Source of the DNA: Loktanella sp.
GTDB lineage: Bacteria; Pseudomonadota; Alphaproteobacteria; Rhodobacterales; Rhodobacteraceae
Assembly: GCA_017390475.1 (NCBI GenBank)
Contig: JAFPBO010000033.1
Span: 62,001 to 126,000 of the forward strand
Length of the DNA: 64,000 bases
Direction: 5' to 3'
Shown: piece by piece, positions 42,769 through 50,748 of the stretch
How positions within the stretch are numbered: position 1 is the first letter of the stretch
Layout: every line of letters begins with the position of its first letter
Notes under the pieces: model-generated
Seen by the model: only the letters and a program-made list of their open reading frames with translations
Told to the model about the DNA's origin: nothing
Database searches by the model: none
Program-made: the position numbers and the translations under genes

Positions 42769-43319
42769 CATCGTCAGAGCATAAATATCCCCGCCGGAGG
42801 CTTCAGGTTTGCCAAAACCTGAAAACCGACCGGCTGATCCTGCGCCGCCCGGTGGCGGATGACTGGCCTGCCTTTCATGATTTCATGATGTCGGACCGGT
42901 CCACCGCCTTTGGCGGGCACCGCAATCTGGGCAATGCCTGGCGCACTTTCGCCAGTGAACTCGGCCATTGGGAGATTTTCGGCTATGGCATGTGGGCTGT
43001 CACGCTTGACGATGAAGACACCGCCCTCGGGCTGGTCGGCCCATGGACACCGCCTGACTGGCCGGAAACCGAAATCGGCTGGATGATCCTGTCCGACAAG
43101 GCCGAGGGCACCGGCATCGCGACCGAAGCCGCGAAAGCCGCCGTGGCCCATGCGTTCGACGTCTTGGGCTGGGAAACGGTCGTCAGCTATATCGCGCCCG
43201 ACAATGCCCGCTCGATCCGGCTGGCGGAAAAACTGGGCGCAGTGCTGGACACAGCCGCAAAGGGCCCAAAAGCCTACACTCTCGTCTACCGCCACCCGAA
43301 AGGACAAGCGCATGTCTGA
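42765..43319 (+). CDS. GNAT-family acetyltransferase (RimJ/RimL type)
   Basis: The 184-residue protein has a GNAT fold: LKTDRLILRRPVADDWPAF, ALGLVGPWTPPDWPETEIGWMILSDKAEGTGIATEAAKAAV (acetyl-CoA loop Q/RxxGxG/A written EGTGIA) and DNARSIRLAEKLGA. RimJ/RimL-like enzymes acetylate N-termini. The ATG overlaps the ffh stop, and the first 13 or so residues (SSEHKYPRRRLQ) are a translation of a 33-bp repeat copy. No internal start is evident, so the repeat seems to be part of the coding region. It overlaps the chorismate mutase gene by 8 bp. Confidence 0.82.
   Translation: MTSSEHKYPRRRLQVCQNLKTDRLILRRPVADDWPAFHDFMMSDRSTAFGGHRNLGNAWRTFASELGHWEIFGYGMWAVTLDDEDTALGLVGPWTPPDWPETEIGWMILSDKAEGTGIATEAAKAAVAHAFDVLGWETVVSYIAPDNARSIRLAEKLGAVLDTAAKGPKAYTLVYRHPKGQAHV
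42769..42801 (+). repeat. 33-bp dispersed element, copy 5, inside the GNAT coding start
   Basis: A full copy begins right after the ffh stop and contains the core AAATATCCCCGCCGGAGGC. In the GNAT frame it encodes SSEHKYPRRRL-like residues. Confidence 0.85.
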
Positions 43320-43608
43320 TCCCGTCACCCGCGCCGCCGAGATCCTGAAAGGGCACCGCGCCAGCATCGACCGGCTGGATGCGATCCTTGTCTATACACT
43401 GGGCGAGCGTTTCAAACACACACAGGCCGTGGGCAAGCTGAAAGCTGAACATGCCCTGCCCCCGTCCGATCCCGCCCGCGAAGAGGCGCAGATCGCACGG
43501 CTCACCGAGCTTGCGGAACAGGCCGATCTGGACCCTGAATTCGCCAAGAAATTCCTGAATTTCATCATTCAGGAAGTGATCCAGCATCACAAACAACACC
43601 AATCGTAG
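43312..43608 (+). CDS. Chorismate mutase, AroQ class
   Basis: The 98-residue monofunctional enzyme converts chorismate to prephenate for Phe and Tyr synthesis. The AroQ pattern is clear: HRASIDRLDAILVYTLGERFKHTQAVGKLKAEHALPPSDPAREEAQIARL, followed by a last helix (FAKKFLNFIIQEVIQHH). Start ATG 43312 follows AAAGGA and lies inside the end of the GNAT gene. The stop codon TAG is embedded in a GTAGGG hairpin. Confidence 0.9.
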   Translation: MSDPVTRAAEILKGHRASIDRLDAILVYTLGERFKHTQAVGKLKAEHALPPSDPAREEAQIARLTELAEQADLDPEFAKKFLNFIIQEVIQHHKQHQS

Positions 43609-43626
43609 GGCGGGGTTCACCCCGCC
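43605..43626. repeat. GTAGGG palindromic hairpin, copy 2
   Basis: The stem is GGCGGGG / CCCCGCC with loop TTCA, and it overlaps the chorismate mutase stop codon. It may act as a stabiliser or attenuator before rpsP. Confidence 0.7.
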
Positions 43627-43657
43627 ATCCCCAAAGACATCTTAAAGGAGATACCCA

Positions 43658-44044
43658 ATGTCTATGAAAATCCGGCTCGCCCGTGGCGGCTCCAAGAAAC
43701 GCCCTTATTACGCGATTGTCGCTGCTGACAGCCGCATGCCACGTGATGGCCGTTTCATCGAAAAACTCGGCACCTATGCGCCCATGCTGCCCAAAGACAG
43801 CGAAGACCGCGTGCGCATGGATATGGACCGTATCCAGCACTGGCTGGGTCAAGGCGCACAGCCAACCGACCGCGTCGCCCGTATGCTGGAAACCGCTGGC
43901 GTGTTGCCGAAAAAAGACCGTGCCAACCTGAAAAAAGGCACACCCGGCAAAGCCGCCACCAAGCGCGCCGAAGAAAAAGCTGCCAAGGCCGCTGCCGCTG
44001 AAGAAGCTGCAAACGCCCCAGCAGAAGACGCCGCCGCCGAATAA
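43658..44044 (+). CDS. rpsP: 30S ribosomal protein S16
   Basis: The 128-residue ribosomal protein has the conserved S16 core ([42 protein letters not shown] ... [20 protein letters not shown]). A C-terminal Ala/Lys/Glu-rich extension makes it longer than the 82-residue E. coli protein; such tails are common in alphaproteobacteria. A strong AAAGGAG precedes ATG 43658. It is the first gene of the rpsP-rimM-trmD-rplS ribosome cluster. Confidence 0.97.
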   Translation: MSMKIRLARGGSKKRPYYAIVAADSRMPRDGRFIEKLGTYAPMLPKDSEDRVRMDMDRIQHWLGQGAQPTDRVARMLETAGVLPKKDRANLKKGTPGKAATKRAEEKAAKAAAAEEAANAPAEDAAAE

Positions 44045-44054
44045 GCGATGGTGC

Positions 44055-44080
44055 GTGGCCCGGGTCAAGGTCCGGGCCAC
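44055..44080 (+). other. Intercistronic hairpin after rpsP
   Basis: GTGGCCCGG / CCGGGCCAC form a 9-bp perfect stem with an 8-nt loop, between rpsP and the small-protein gene. No U-tract follows, so it probably limits read-through or stabilises the rpsP message. Confidence 0.55.
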
Positions 44081-44094
44081 CTTCCCCAACCCAG

Positions 44095-44247
44095 ATGTTT
44101 CGCTTGCTCCGCACCTTCATCCTTGTGATGGTCGCCTTCGTGGCGGGCATGCTCTATGAACGGGCTGGCCAGCAGGAAATTTGCGAAAACGGTGGCGGGC
44201 TATGGACCTCGAACATCTGTCTCGCAGCGGAGATGATCAATGAATGA
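44095..44247 (+). CDS. Small membrane-anchored protein between rpsP and rimM
   Basis: The 50-residue frame reads [20 protein letters not shown], then [20 protein letters not shown] and [10 protein letters not shown]. It has one N-terminal membrane segment and a short periplasmic-side tail with two cysteines (C30 and C42) that could form a disulfide. Its end overlaps the rimM start by 8 nt, so the two are likely coupled. I recall similar unnamed proteins at this position in Rhodobacterales, but no function is known to me. Confidence 0.75.
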   Translation: MFRLLRTFILVMVAFVAGMLYERAGQQEICENGGGLWTSNICLAAEMINE

Positions 44248-44758
44248 CCGCGTTATCGTCGGCATGATCGGCGGCTCTTTCGGGGTCAAGGGCGAGGTGC
44301 GGCTGAAATCCTTCTGCGCTGACCCTGCGGCCATCGCCGATTACACCCCTCTTTATACCGAAACCGGCGACAGTATCGCGCAGGTGGTGCTGACCGGCCA
44401 GCTCAAGGGCGGCTTTACCGCGCGCCTGTCCGGCGTCGTGACGAAAGAAGACGCCGATGCCATGCGCAATATCGCGCTTTACGCCGACCGCGCGGCGATG
44501 CCGTCGCTGCCGGACGATGAATATTACTATGCCGATCTGATCGGGCTTGCCGTGCTGGACACCGGCGGCGTGACCTTGGGCAAGATAAAATCGGTGGTCG
44601 ATCACGGTGCTGGTGCCTTGCTCGAACTGCATGTGCCGGGACAATCCGACACCGTGCTGCTGCCCTTCACCCGCGCCGCGGTGCCAACCGTCGATCTGGC
44701 GACCGGACGGATCATTGCAGACCCGCCCGCCGGATTGTTTCCCAGCGATGACGGATAA
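44240..44758 (+). CDS. rimM: Ribosome maturation factor RimM
   Basis: The 172-residue protein assists 30S maturation and binds S19. The N-terminal domain begins [28 protein letters not shown], and the C-terminal PRC-barrel region shows [40 protein letters not shown]. It overlaps trmD by 11 bp. Gene order rpsP-rimM-trmD matches the standard bacterial operon, apart from the inserted 50-residue gene. Confidence 0.96.
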   Translation: MNDRVIVGMIGGSFGVKGEVRLKSFCADPAAIADYTPLYTETGDSIAQVVLTGQLKGGFTARLSGVVTKEDADAMRNIALYADRAAMPSLPDDEYYYADLIGLAVLDTGGVTLGKIKSVVDHGAGALLELHVPGQSDTVLLPFTRAAVPTVDLATGRIIADPPAGLFPSDDG

Positions 44759-45542
44759 ACCATCCCGCGCCATCGGCCGCAAATCCATCAGCGCGACGCT
44801 GAAACCGCGCGAGCTGATGACCGACACGCCCCAGCTTGCGGGCGCATGGATGGCCCAGATCATCACCCTGTTCCCGCAGGCCTTTCCCGGCGTACTGGGC
44901 GAAAGCCTGACTGGCCGCGCCCTGCAGGACGGGCTGTGGCAGATGCAAACCTATGACCTGCGCGAATATGGGATCGGCAAGCACCGCAATGTCGATGACA
45001 CCCCCGCAGGCGGCGGCGCGGGCATGGTCCTGCGCGCCGACGTGCTGGAATCCGCCATCCTCGCCGCCCGCAGCAGCGCCAAAGGCATTATGCCGCTGGT
45101 CTATCTGTCGCCACGCGGTCGCCGCTTCGATCAATCCATGGCGCGCAACTGGGCGCGGATGGATGGGATCACCCTGCTCTGCGGACGGTTTGAAGGCGTC
45201 GATGAACGGGTGATCCAGCATTTCGGCATCACCGAAGTCTCGCTCGGTGATTTCGTCCTGACCGGGGGCGAGATTGCGGCGCAGGCGATGATCGACGCCA
45301 CCGTGCGGCTGTTGCCCGGCGTGCTCGGCAATGCTGAAAGCGCTGTCGAGGAAAGCCATTCCAACGGCTTGCTGGAACACCCACAATACACCAAACCCGC
45401 CGAATGGCAGGGCCATGCGATCCCCGATGTGCTGATGTCCGGCAATCACGCAAAAATCGCCGCCTGGCGCCGCGCGATGTCGGAACAGATCACCCGCGAA
45501 CGCAGGCCTGATCTGTGGCAGGCCTATCAAGACAAGCCTTGA
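44748..45542 (+). CDS. trmD: tRNA (guanine-N1)-methyltransferase
   Basis: The 264-residue SPOUT enzyme methylates G37 of tRNAs reading CNN or CGG codons. The trefoil-knot motifs are seen in [14 protein letters not shown] and [14 protein letters not shown], and in [53 protein letters not shown]. The N-terminus has about 25 extra residues before the conserved core ([16 protein letters not shown]). Start ATG 44748 lies inside rimM. An alternative start is the later Met of MTDTPQ. Confidence 0.95.
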   Translation: MTDKPSRAIGRKSISATLKPRELMTDTPQLAGAWMAQIITLFPQAFPGVLGESLTGRALQDGLWQMQTYDLREYGIGKHRNVDDTPAGGGAGMVLRADVLESAILAARSSAKGIMPLVYLSPRGRRFDQSMARNWARMDGITLLCGRFEGVDERVIQHFGITEVSLGDFVLTGGEIAAQAMIDATVRLLPGVLGNAESAVEESHSNGLLEHPQYTKPAEWQGHAIPDVLMSGNHAKIAAWRRAMSEQITRERRPDLWQAYQDKP

Positions 45543-45795
45543 TCGCAACCCCGCTTGAGCCTATACGCCAGTCAGCTTGGGTCGGTGTCACTGATTCCGG
45601 GCCATTGGTTTATGGAACCGCCGGATCATGTGGGGCACTTGCGTTGGTGCTGACTACCCCGGACAGGCCGGACAACCGCGATAAACGATGACGCAATCTC
45701 TGACGGGCGCTGCGGCGGACCCGGGTAACGATCAGAGCTATTCGTTATGGAAACAACATTGCGGACCACCGCAAGCATCATAAGGAGCGTTTCAG
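45543..45795 (+). promoter_or_regulatory. Long structured leader of rplS
   Basis: This 253-nt gap before rplS has no gene. It contains a hairpin with paired blocks TCCGG/CCGGA (45596-45600 with 45621-45625) and an internal GGTT/AACC. The ribosome-binding site AAGGAG sits just before the ATG. It could hold the rplS promoter and an autoregulatory leader. Confidence 0.4.
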
Positions 45796-46179
45796 ATGAA
45801 CCTGATCGCACAGATCGAAGCGGAGCAGATCGCTGCGCTGGGGAAAACCATCCCCGATTTCAAAGCGGGTGACACCATCCGCGTCGGTTACAAAGTGACC
45901 GAAGGCACACGCACCCGTGTGCAGGCCTATGAAGGCGTCTGCATCGCCCGCAAGAACGGCAAAGGCATCGCCGGGTCGTTCACCGTGCGCAAGATTTCCT
46001 TTGGTGAAGGCGTTGAACGTGTGTTCCCGCTGCATTCCACCAATATCGACAGCATCGAAGTTGTCCGTCGTGGTAAAGTCCGCCGCGCCAAGCTGTATTA
46101 CCTGCGTGCCCGCCGTGGTAAATCCGCGCGTATCGCCGAAGTCACCAATTACAAGGCCCCTACGGGCGCCAAGGCATAA
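45796..46179 (+). CDS. rplS: 50S ribosomal protein L19
   Basis: The 127-residue ribosomal protein has the full L19 pattern: [92 protein letters not shown]. It sits at the 30S-50S interface. A strong AAGGAG precedes ATG 45796. rpmE follows after 11 nt, so the two are co-transcribed. Confidence 0.97.
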   Translation: MNLIAQIEAEQIAALGKTIPDFKAGDTIRVGYKVTEGTRTRVQAYEGVCIARKNGKGIAGSFTVRKISFGEGVERVFPLHSTNIDSIEVVRRGKVRRAKLYYLRARRGKSARIAEVTNYKAPTGAKA

Positions 46180-46190
46180 GGACGGGATCC

Positions 46191-46412
46191 ATGAAAAAAG
46201 ATATTCACCCCGATTATCACATCATCGACGTGAAATTCACCGATGGTACCGTGGTGCAGATGAAATCCACCTGGGGCAAGGAAGGCGATCAGATGTCGCT
46301 GGAAATCGACCCCTCCGTGCACCCTGCATGGACCGGTGGCGGCACGCGTCTGATGGACGCCGGTGGCCGTGTGTCGAAGTTCAAGAACAAATACGCCGGT
46401 CTGGGTTTCTGA
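46191..46412 (+). CDS. rpmE: 50S ribosomal protein L31
   Basis: The 73-residue protein reads [20 protein letters not shown], then a [25 protein letters not shown] segment and [14 protein letters not shown]. It lacks the zinc-binding CxxC pairs of the C+ form, so it is the zinc-independent type often seen in alphaproteobacteria. It follows rplS closely and is followed by a palindromic repeat and a terminator. Confidence 0.95.
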   Translation: MKKDIHPDYHIIDVKFTDGTVVQMKSTWGKEGDQMSLEIDPSVHPAWTGGGTRLMDAGGRVSKFKNKYAGLGF

Positions 46413-46417
46413 ACCCT

Positions 46418-46443
46418 GTAGGGTGGATCATGATCCACCCTAC
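46418..46443. repeat. GTAGGG palindromic hairpin, copy 3 (perfect)
   Basis: A perfect 26-nt palindrome built from GTAGGGTGGATCA and its complement lies five nt after the rpmE stop. It is the most regular of the three family members. Confidence 0.8.
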
Positions 46444-46451
46444 GCTGGCCG

Positions 46452-46485
46452 AAACGCCGCTCCCCCGGGGGCGGCGTTTTGCTTT
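46452..46485 (+). terminator. Intrinsic terminator of rplS-rpmE
   Basis: The stem AAACGCCGC / GCGGCGTTT encloses a CCCCCGGGG-rich loop and is followed by TGCTTTT. It lies 40 nt after rpmE. Confidence 0.8.
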
Positions 46486-46625
46486 TGGGGGGTGCTTATC
46501 ACCCCGAGGAAATGCTCCGCGAAAGTGGCGCTTCACTTTTCCACACGTCCTCGGGAACCATCTGTGATCTGATGGGTTAGTGTCGAAACGTCCCACGTCT
46601 GGGAGTTTCAGGAATTGGAGTAAAT

Positions 46626-46700
46626 ATGAACAATATCATTTATATCGTTGGCCTCGTCGTCGTGGTTCTGGCTGTGCTGTCATTCTTTGGCATGCGCTAA
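46626..46700 (+). CDS. 24-residue membrane microprotein
   Basis: This very short frame encodes MNNIIYIVGLVVVVLAVLSF followed by FGMR. It is almost entirely one hydrophobic helix with a basic end, typical of single-pass membrane microproteins. TTGGAG (46615-46620) lies five bases before the ATG, and a good terminator follows at 46747. It is therefore a complete transcription unit between rpmE and the 83-residue gene. The function is unknown; it may bind and modulate a membrane complex. Confidence 0.7.
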   Translation: MNNIIYIVGLVVVVLAVLSFFGMR

Positions 46701-46746
46701 GACGCCCGCACGCCGCCCGATCTGACTGGCGCCATTGGCGCGAAAT

Positions 46747-46778
46747 GCCGCTCCTTTCGGGGCGGCGTTTTGCGTTTC
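46747..46778 (+). terminator. Terminator of the microprotein gene
   Basis: GCCGCTCC / GGGGCGGC form an 8-bp stem with one G-U pair and a TTTC loop, followed by GTTTTGCGTTT. Confidence 0.75.
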
Positions 46779-46885
46779 GTCACTAAATTCTCCGTCCTAC
46801 CAAAAGTAGCGTAGTACGCGAACTATCCACCTATACTGATTGGCGCAGGTGAAACTTTAAGCCATCAGAGCAACCGGGACCTACT

Positions 46886-47137
46886 TTACGTGCGTTTTAA
46901 AAAAAGGGTCAGGAATGCCTGCCAGAAATTAACAAGTGCTACCAATGAAAAGAAAACGGTGGTGATCCAATGAGGTTCTGTCGCTGTTAAATGCATCCAA
47001 GCGGCTGCAACCGCCAATAACGCGACACCGATATGTACAAGGGGATTAATTGCTCGGCGGCTTTGCGCACGCCTCTCTGCTTCCTTCTTGTTAGCATGAA
47101 CCACATAAGGGAAAGCCGCATCCGACTTGTCAACCAC
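46886..47137 (-). CDS. Small two-helix membrane protein (unknown)
   Basis: The 83-residue protein has two membrane segments (PLVHIGVALLAVAAAWMHL and WITTVFFSLVALVNFWQAFLTLFL) after a charged N-terminus rich in Lys, Glu and Arg. I prefer GTG 47137 with AGGAG about nine bases upstream over TTG 47182, which lacks a site. The region 46780-47330 is markedly AT-richer than its neighbours, suggesting a recent origin or transfer. I do not recognise a family. Confidence 0.6.
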   Translation of the reverse strand: MVDKSDAAFPYVVHANKKEAERRAQSRRAINPLVHIGVALLAVAAAWMHLTATEPHWITTVFFSLVALVNFWQAFLTLFLKRT

Positions 47138-47231
47138 GGTCAGACCACTCCTGATCACGAATACACGCGTAAAATTTTGCAAATTTACAGGTATATTTTA
47201 GCAAGAAATTCGGCGATCACCAACAACTTTA

Positions 47232-47262
47232 GGGCGATCATATAGAAAATATTCGATCGCCC
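47232..47262. repeat. Inverted repeat in the AT-rich islet
   Basis: GGGCGATC and GATCGCCC form an 8-bp stem around a 15-nt AT-rich loop. It may be a second stop signal after map or an operator. No copy elsewhere was noticed. Confidence 0.4.
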
Positions 47263-47266
47263 AAAC

Positions 47267-47293
47267 CAAAAATCCCCGGAGTTTCCACCCGGG
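47267..47293 (-). terminator. Terminator of map
   Basis: On the minus strand CCCGG / CCGGG with a 9-nt loop is followed by GATTTTTGG. It lies about 40 nt beyond the map stop codon. Confidence 0.65.
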
Positions 47294-47334
47294 CTTGTCA
47301 TTTCAAGCACCGTTTCCCGAAAAACAGCCCCCCC

Positions 47335-48087
47335 TCACCCCGGCAGCGTCACAATCACTGGCCCGCCGCGCGTTGCCACCACTGTATGTTCATATTGCAC
47401 ACAGGGTGCCGCTGGTGTGCTATAAAGCGTCCAGTCGTCCTTGCCGCTGGACTGAGCCCATTTGCCGCCGCGCGACAGGAAAGGTTCCACTGTCAGCACC
47501 AGACCATTGTGCATCCGCCGCCGGTCACCTTTGGTGGGCCAAGTCGGTATCTCTCCGGGCTCTTCATGCAGGGCTTTGCCGACACCGTGGCTGGCAAGAT
47601 TGCGGATCAGCGTATAGCCGCGCTTTGACGCGAATTTCCCAATCGCATTGCCGATCCCGGCCAGCGGTTTGTCATGGCCAACCTGCGCGATACCGATCTG
47701 CATCGCGCGTTTGCCGTCACGGCACAGCTGTGCGACCGATGGCGCAACGGCCCCGAGGCAAAAACTCGCCCCGGTATCGGCGAAATAGCCATTCAGCGAG
47801 GCGGATACGTCGATATTCACCAGATCGCCATCGGCAATGCAGCGGCTGCCGGGGATGCCATGGGCGATCTCTTCGTTCACGCTGATGCAGGTGATGCCGG
47901 GAAAATCATAGATCGCCTGCGGCGCGGACACCGCCCCTTCCCGTTCCAACAAGCCGCGCCCGATCTCATCAAGCTCTTTGGTGGTCATACCCGGCTCCAT
48001 CGCTGCCGCCATCTTGTGCATGGTATTGGCGACGATGCTGCCGATTTTGCGCAGCCCATCCAGATCGTCCTGATGCGTGATTGTCAC
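47335..48087 (-). CDS. map: Methionine aminopeptidase, type I
   Basis: The 250-residue enzyme removes the initiator Met from nascent proteins. The five metal ligands appear in order: Asp in VNIDVSAS, Asp in FADTGAS, His in ASHGVGKALHEEP, Glu in LTVEPF and Glu in QYEHTVV. There is no zinc-finger or SH3 extension, so it is type Ia. It starts at 48087 and ends just above a terminator. It lies immediately downstream of the DEAD-box gene terminator on the same strand. Confidence 0.95.
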   Translation of the reverse strand: MTITHQDDLDGLRKIGSIVANTMHKMAAAMEPGMTTKELDEIGRGLLEREGAVSAPQAIYDFPGITCISVNEEIAHGIPGSRCIADGDLVNIDVSASLNGYFADTGASFCLGAVAPSVAQLCRDGKRAMQIGIAQVGHDKPLAGIGNAIGKFASKRGYTLIRNLASHGVGKALHEEPGEIPTWPTKGDRRRMHNGLVLTVEPFLSRGGKWAQSSGKDDWTLYSTPAAPCVQYEHTVVATRGGPVIVTLPG

Positions 48088-48124
48088 TCTCTGTCTCCTG
48101 TCAGTGTTGATATCACCTTAGCAA

Positions 48125-48152
48125 AAAGCCCCGGCGTTTCCACCGGGGCTTT
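48125..48152 (-). terminator. Terminator of the DEAD-box helicase gene
   Basis: The stem AAAGCCCCGG / CCGGGGCTTT with an 8-nt loop is followed on the minus strand by CTTTTTGC. It separates the helicase gene from map. Confidence 0.85.
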
Positions 48153-48160
48153 CCTGTCAC

Positions 48161-49489
48161 TTACGCAGCAGACCGGCTGCGCGACCGGCCACCGCCGCCA
48201 CCGGCACCGGGTCTGCGGCCACCCTGCGGCTTGCCAGCACCACCGGCAGGTTTGCCACCCGCACGCGGCGCGGCAGAGCGGTTGCCACCGCCACCACCAC
48301 CGCCACGGCGACCGCCGCCACCGCCACCACCATTGGGGCGCTTTTTCTGACCGGGCATGATTTCCCACGCGCGGCCCGATGCGACAGGAATGGTTTCCTT
48401 CATCGCTTTTTCGATGTCCTGCAATTCGATCATCTCATCCGGTGCAACCAAGGCGATGGCCGATCCTTCAGCACCAGCACGTGCGGTCCGGCCGATCCGG
48501 TGGACATAGTTTTCCGCCACATTCGGCAGATCGTAGTTATAAACGTGGCGCACGCCGGGGATATCGATGCCACGGGCGGCCACATCGGTTGCGACCAGCA
48601 CCCGGACCTTGCCGGATTTAAACGCCTCAATCGCGCGTTCACGCTGGCCTTGGGATTTGTTGCCGTGGATTGATGCGGCGGCAAAACCCTTGGCTTCCAG
48701 CGTTTTATACAGTTTCTCACAGCCGTGTTTGGTGCGGCCAAAGACCAGCGCCAATTCGTCCCGGTGCTTGTCCAGCAGATCGACCAGCAGATCGGTCTTC
48801 GCCGCCTGCGCCACGAAATGCACCGATTGCGCGATCTTCTTGACCGCCTGACCCGGAGGGTTGACCTGCACCCGCACCGCATCGGTCAGGAAAGCATCCG
48901 CCAGTTCCGACATCAGCTTCGGCATGGTGGCCGAGAACATCATCGTCTGACGATCCTTCGCCAGCAGCGGCGCAATCCGGCGCAGGGCATGGATGAACCC
49001 CATGTCGAGCATCTGGTCAGCTTCATCCAGCACCAGATAAACAGTCTCATCCAGACGCACGGCGCGACGGTCAAGCAAATCAATCAACCGGCCCGGAGTC
49101 GCAACCAGCAGGTCCACACCACCCGCCAGACGCTTGGTCTGTGCGGTGATGCCCGCGCCACCAACGACCAAAGCCACTTTCAGATGGCTGCCCTTGGTAT
49201 AGGCGGTCAGGTTGTCGGCGATCTGTTTGGCCAGTTCGCGTGTCGGTGCCAGCACCAGACCGCGCACGGCCTTGGGGTTGGGTTTCACACCCGCCTTCAT
49301 CAGCGCGTGAATCATCGGCAGCCCGAAGGCTGCGGTTTTCCCCGTGCCGGTCTGGGCCAGGCCCATCACATCACGGCCATTCATCGCATGCGGGATCGCC
49401 TGCGTCTGAATCGGGGTTGGGTCGGTGATGCCTTGTTCTTTCAGAACGGCAATCAATCGGGGCGCAAGGCCCAGCATGTCAAAATCCAT
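48161..49489 (-). CDS. DEAD-box RNA helicase (RhlE-like)
   Basis: The 442-residue helicase has all motifs: Q motif (GITDPTPIQTQAIP), motif I AQTGTGKTAAF, Ia APTRELAKQ, motif II LDEADQML, motif III SATMP, VATDVAARGIDIPGV (V) and HRIGRTARAG (VI). The C-terminus is a Gly/Arg-rich RNA-binding tail of about 75 residues with RRGGGGGGG-type repeats. It probably acts in RNA turnover or ribosome assembly, often under cold stress. Start at 49489 (MDFDMLGLAPRL) follows AAAGGAT. Confidence 0.94.
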   Translation of the reverse strand: MDFDMLGLAPRLIAVLKEQGITDPTPIQTQAIPHAMNGRDVMGLAQTGTGKTAAFGLPMIHALMKAGVKPNPKAVRGLVLAPTRELAKQIADNLTAYTKGSHLKVALVVGGAGITAQTKRLAGGVDLLVATPGRLIDLLDRRAVRLDETVYLVLDEADQMLDMGFIHALRRIAPLLAKDRQTMMFSATMPKLMSELADAFLTDAVRVQVNPPGQAVKKIAQSVHFVAQAAKTDLLVDLLDKHRDELALVFGRTKHGCEKLYKTLEAKGFAAASIHGNKSQGQRERAIEAFKSGKVRVLVATDVAARGIDIPGVRHVYNYDLPNVAENYVHRIGRTARAGAEGSAIALVAPDEMIELQDIEKAMKETIPVASGRAWEIMPGQKKRPNGGGGGGGRRGGGGGGGNRSAAPRAGGKPAGGAGKPQGGRRPGAGGGGGRSRSRSAA

Positions 49490-49882
49490 AATGGATATCC
49501 TTTTCAGCGGACCAGCGGCCCGCGCATATGGGTGTGACCCATGGGCGTTTCCCAAAGGTCATAGCAAGGTTGCGCCATATGCTGACTGCCTGAACCGCAT
49601 TGTCCGGGCGCCGATGTGGCGCGGGACCCCTGCGTGATCTGGGAACCTGAAAATCAACCGATGCCTTGCGTCAGACCAATCATGGTCCTGCTCTGCTCAC
49701 GCGGCAGCTTGCATCTGTTGGCCGACACTTGCGCCATCGTCATCCGCTTGTCAAGCACCTGTGGCCGATGTGCAAAAAGCCAACACTGGCTAAAAACCAC
49801 GGGCCTGCGCGATGCTGCGCTTTCACTCGGGCGGACCACATCATATAGAAGCACCAACCTTGACCAGTAAAAGGATTTGACC
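49490..49882. other. Gap of 393 nt between the helicase gene and mipZ
   Basis: No convincing gene is present. Open frames across it are long only by chance and lack ribosome-binding sites. It likely contains the divergent promoters. The minus-strand side could include a long helicase leader, with a CCCATGGG-centred inverted repeat around 49527-49545. Confidence 0.5.
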
Positions 49883-50692
49883 GTGGCGCATATCATCGTT
49901 GTCGGGAACGAAAAGGGCGGCGCAGGCAAATCCACCGTGTCGATGCATGTGGCCACCGCCCTTGCGCGCTGCGGGCTGAAGGTCGGCGTGCTGGATCTCG
50001 ACCTGCGGCAGCAGACCCTCGCGCGCTATCTGACGAACCGCACCGCATATCTGGCCAAGGCAGAACTCGATCTGCCATCGCCGGTGTTTCTGGCCCTGCC
50101 AGAGGTGGATGAGGCCAGCCTGCAACCCGGCGAACATGCCTCAGACCTGCGGCTGTCGCGGGCTGTCGCGCAGCTGGAAAAAGACTGCGATTTCATCCTG
50201 ATCGATTGCCCCGGATCACATACGCGGATCTCTCAGGTCGCCCATTCATTGGCCGATACGCTGATCACCCCGCTGAACGACAGTTTCGTCGATTTCGACC
50301 TGCTCGCCCATGTCGACAGCGAGGGTGAGGAGATTACCGGCCCCTCCGTCTATTCCGAAATGGTCTGGAACGCCCGGCAATTGCGCGCGCAGGCCGGGCT
50401 GAAACCAATCGACTGGGTCGTGGTGCGCAACAGGATGGGCGCGCAGGCCATGGTCAATAAAGAGAAAATGCAGCGCGTCATCGAAAAACTTGCCCGCCGG
50501 ATCGGGTTCCGCACCGCGCCGGGTTTCAACGAACGGGTGATTTTCCGCGAATTGTTTCCACGCGGGCTAACTTTGCTCGATCTGCGCGATACCGGGGTGA
50601 AAGGGTTGAACATTTCCAACATCGCCGCACGTCAGGAATTGCGCGATCTGATCAAATCTTTGGGCCTGCCGGGGGTGAAGTTAAACTTCTGA
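49883..50692 (+). CDS. mipZ: Division-plane positioning ATPase MipZ
   Basis: The 269-residue ParA-type ATPase has the deviant Walker A KGGAGKST near residue 14 and the LDLDLRQQTLARYL segment. The MipZ-typical middle region includes SFVDFDLLAHVDSEGEEITGPSVYSEMVWNARQ. In alphaproteobacteria MipZ forms a polar gradient with ParB and inhibits FtsZ away from midcell. GTG 49883 is chosen with AAAGGA seven bases upstream; TTG 49877 is too close to that site. It stands alone, without parB nearby. Confidence 0.92.
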   Translation: MAHIIVVGNEKGGAGKSTVSMHVATALARCGLKVGVLDLDLRQQTLARYLTNRTAYLAKAELDLPSPVFLALPEVDEASLQPGEHASDLRLSRAVAQLEKDCDFILIDCPGSHTRISQVAHSLADTLITPLNDSFVDFDLLAHVDSEGEEITGPSVYSEMVWNARQLRAQAGLKPIDWVVVRNRMGAQAMVNKEKMQRVIEKLARRIGFRTAPGFNERVIFRELFPRGLTLLDLRDTGVKGLNISNIAARQELRDLIKSLGLPGVKLNF

Positions 50693-50748
50693 CATCTGGC
50701 TGCGATAGGTGTAAGGACGCCCAAATCCTGCAACTCAAGGAAGATATT

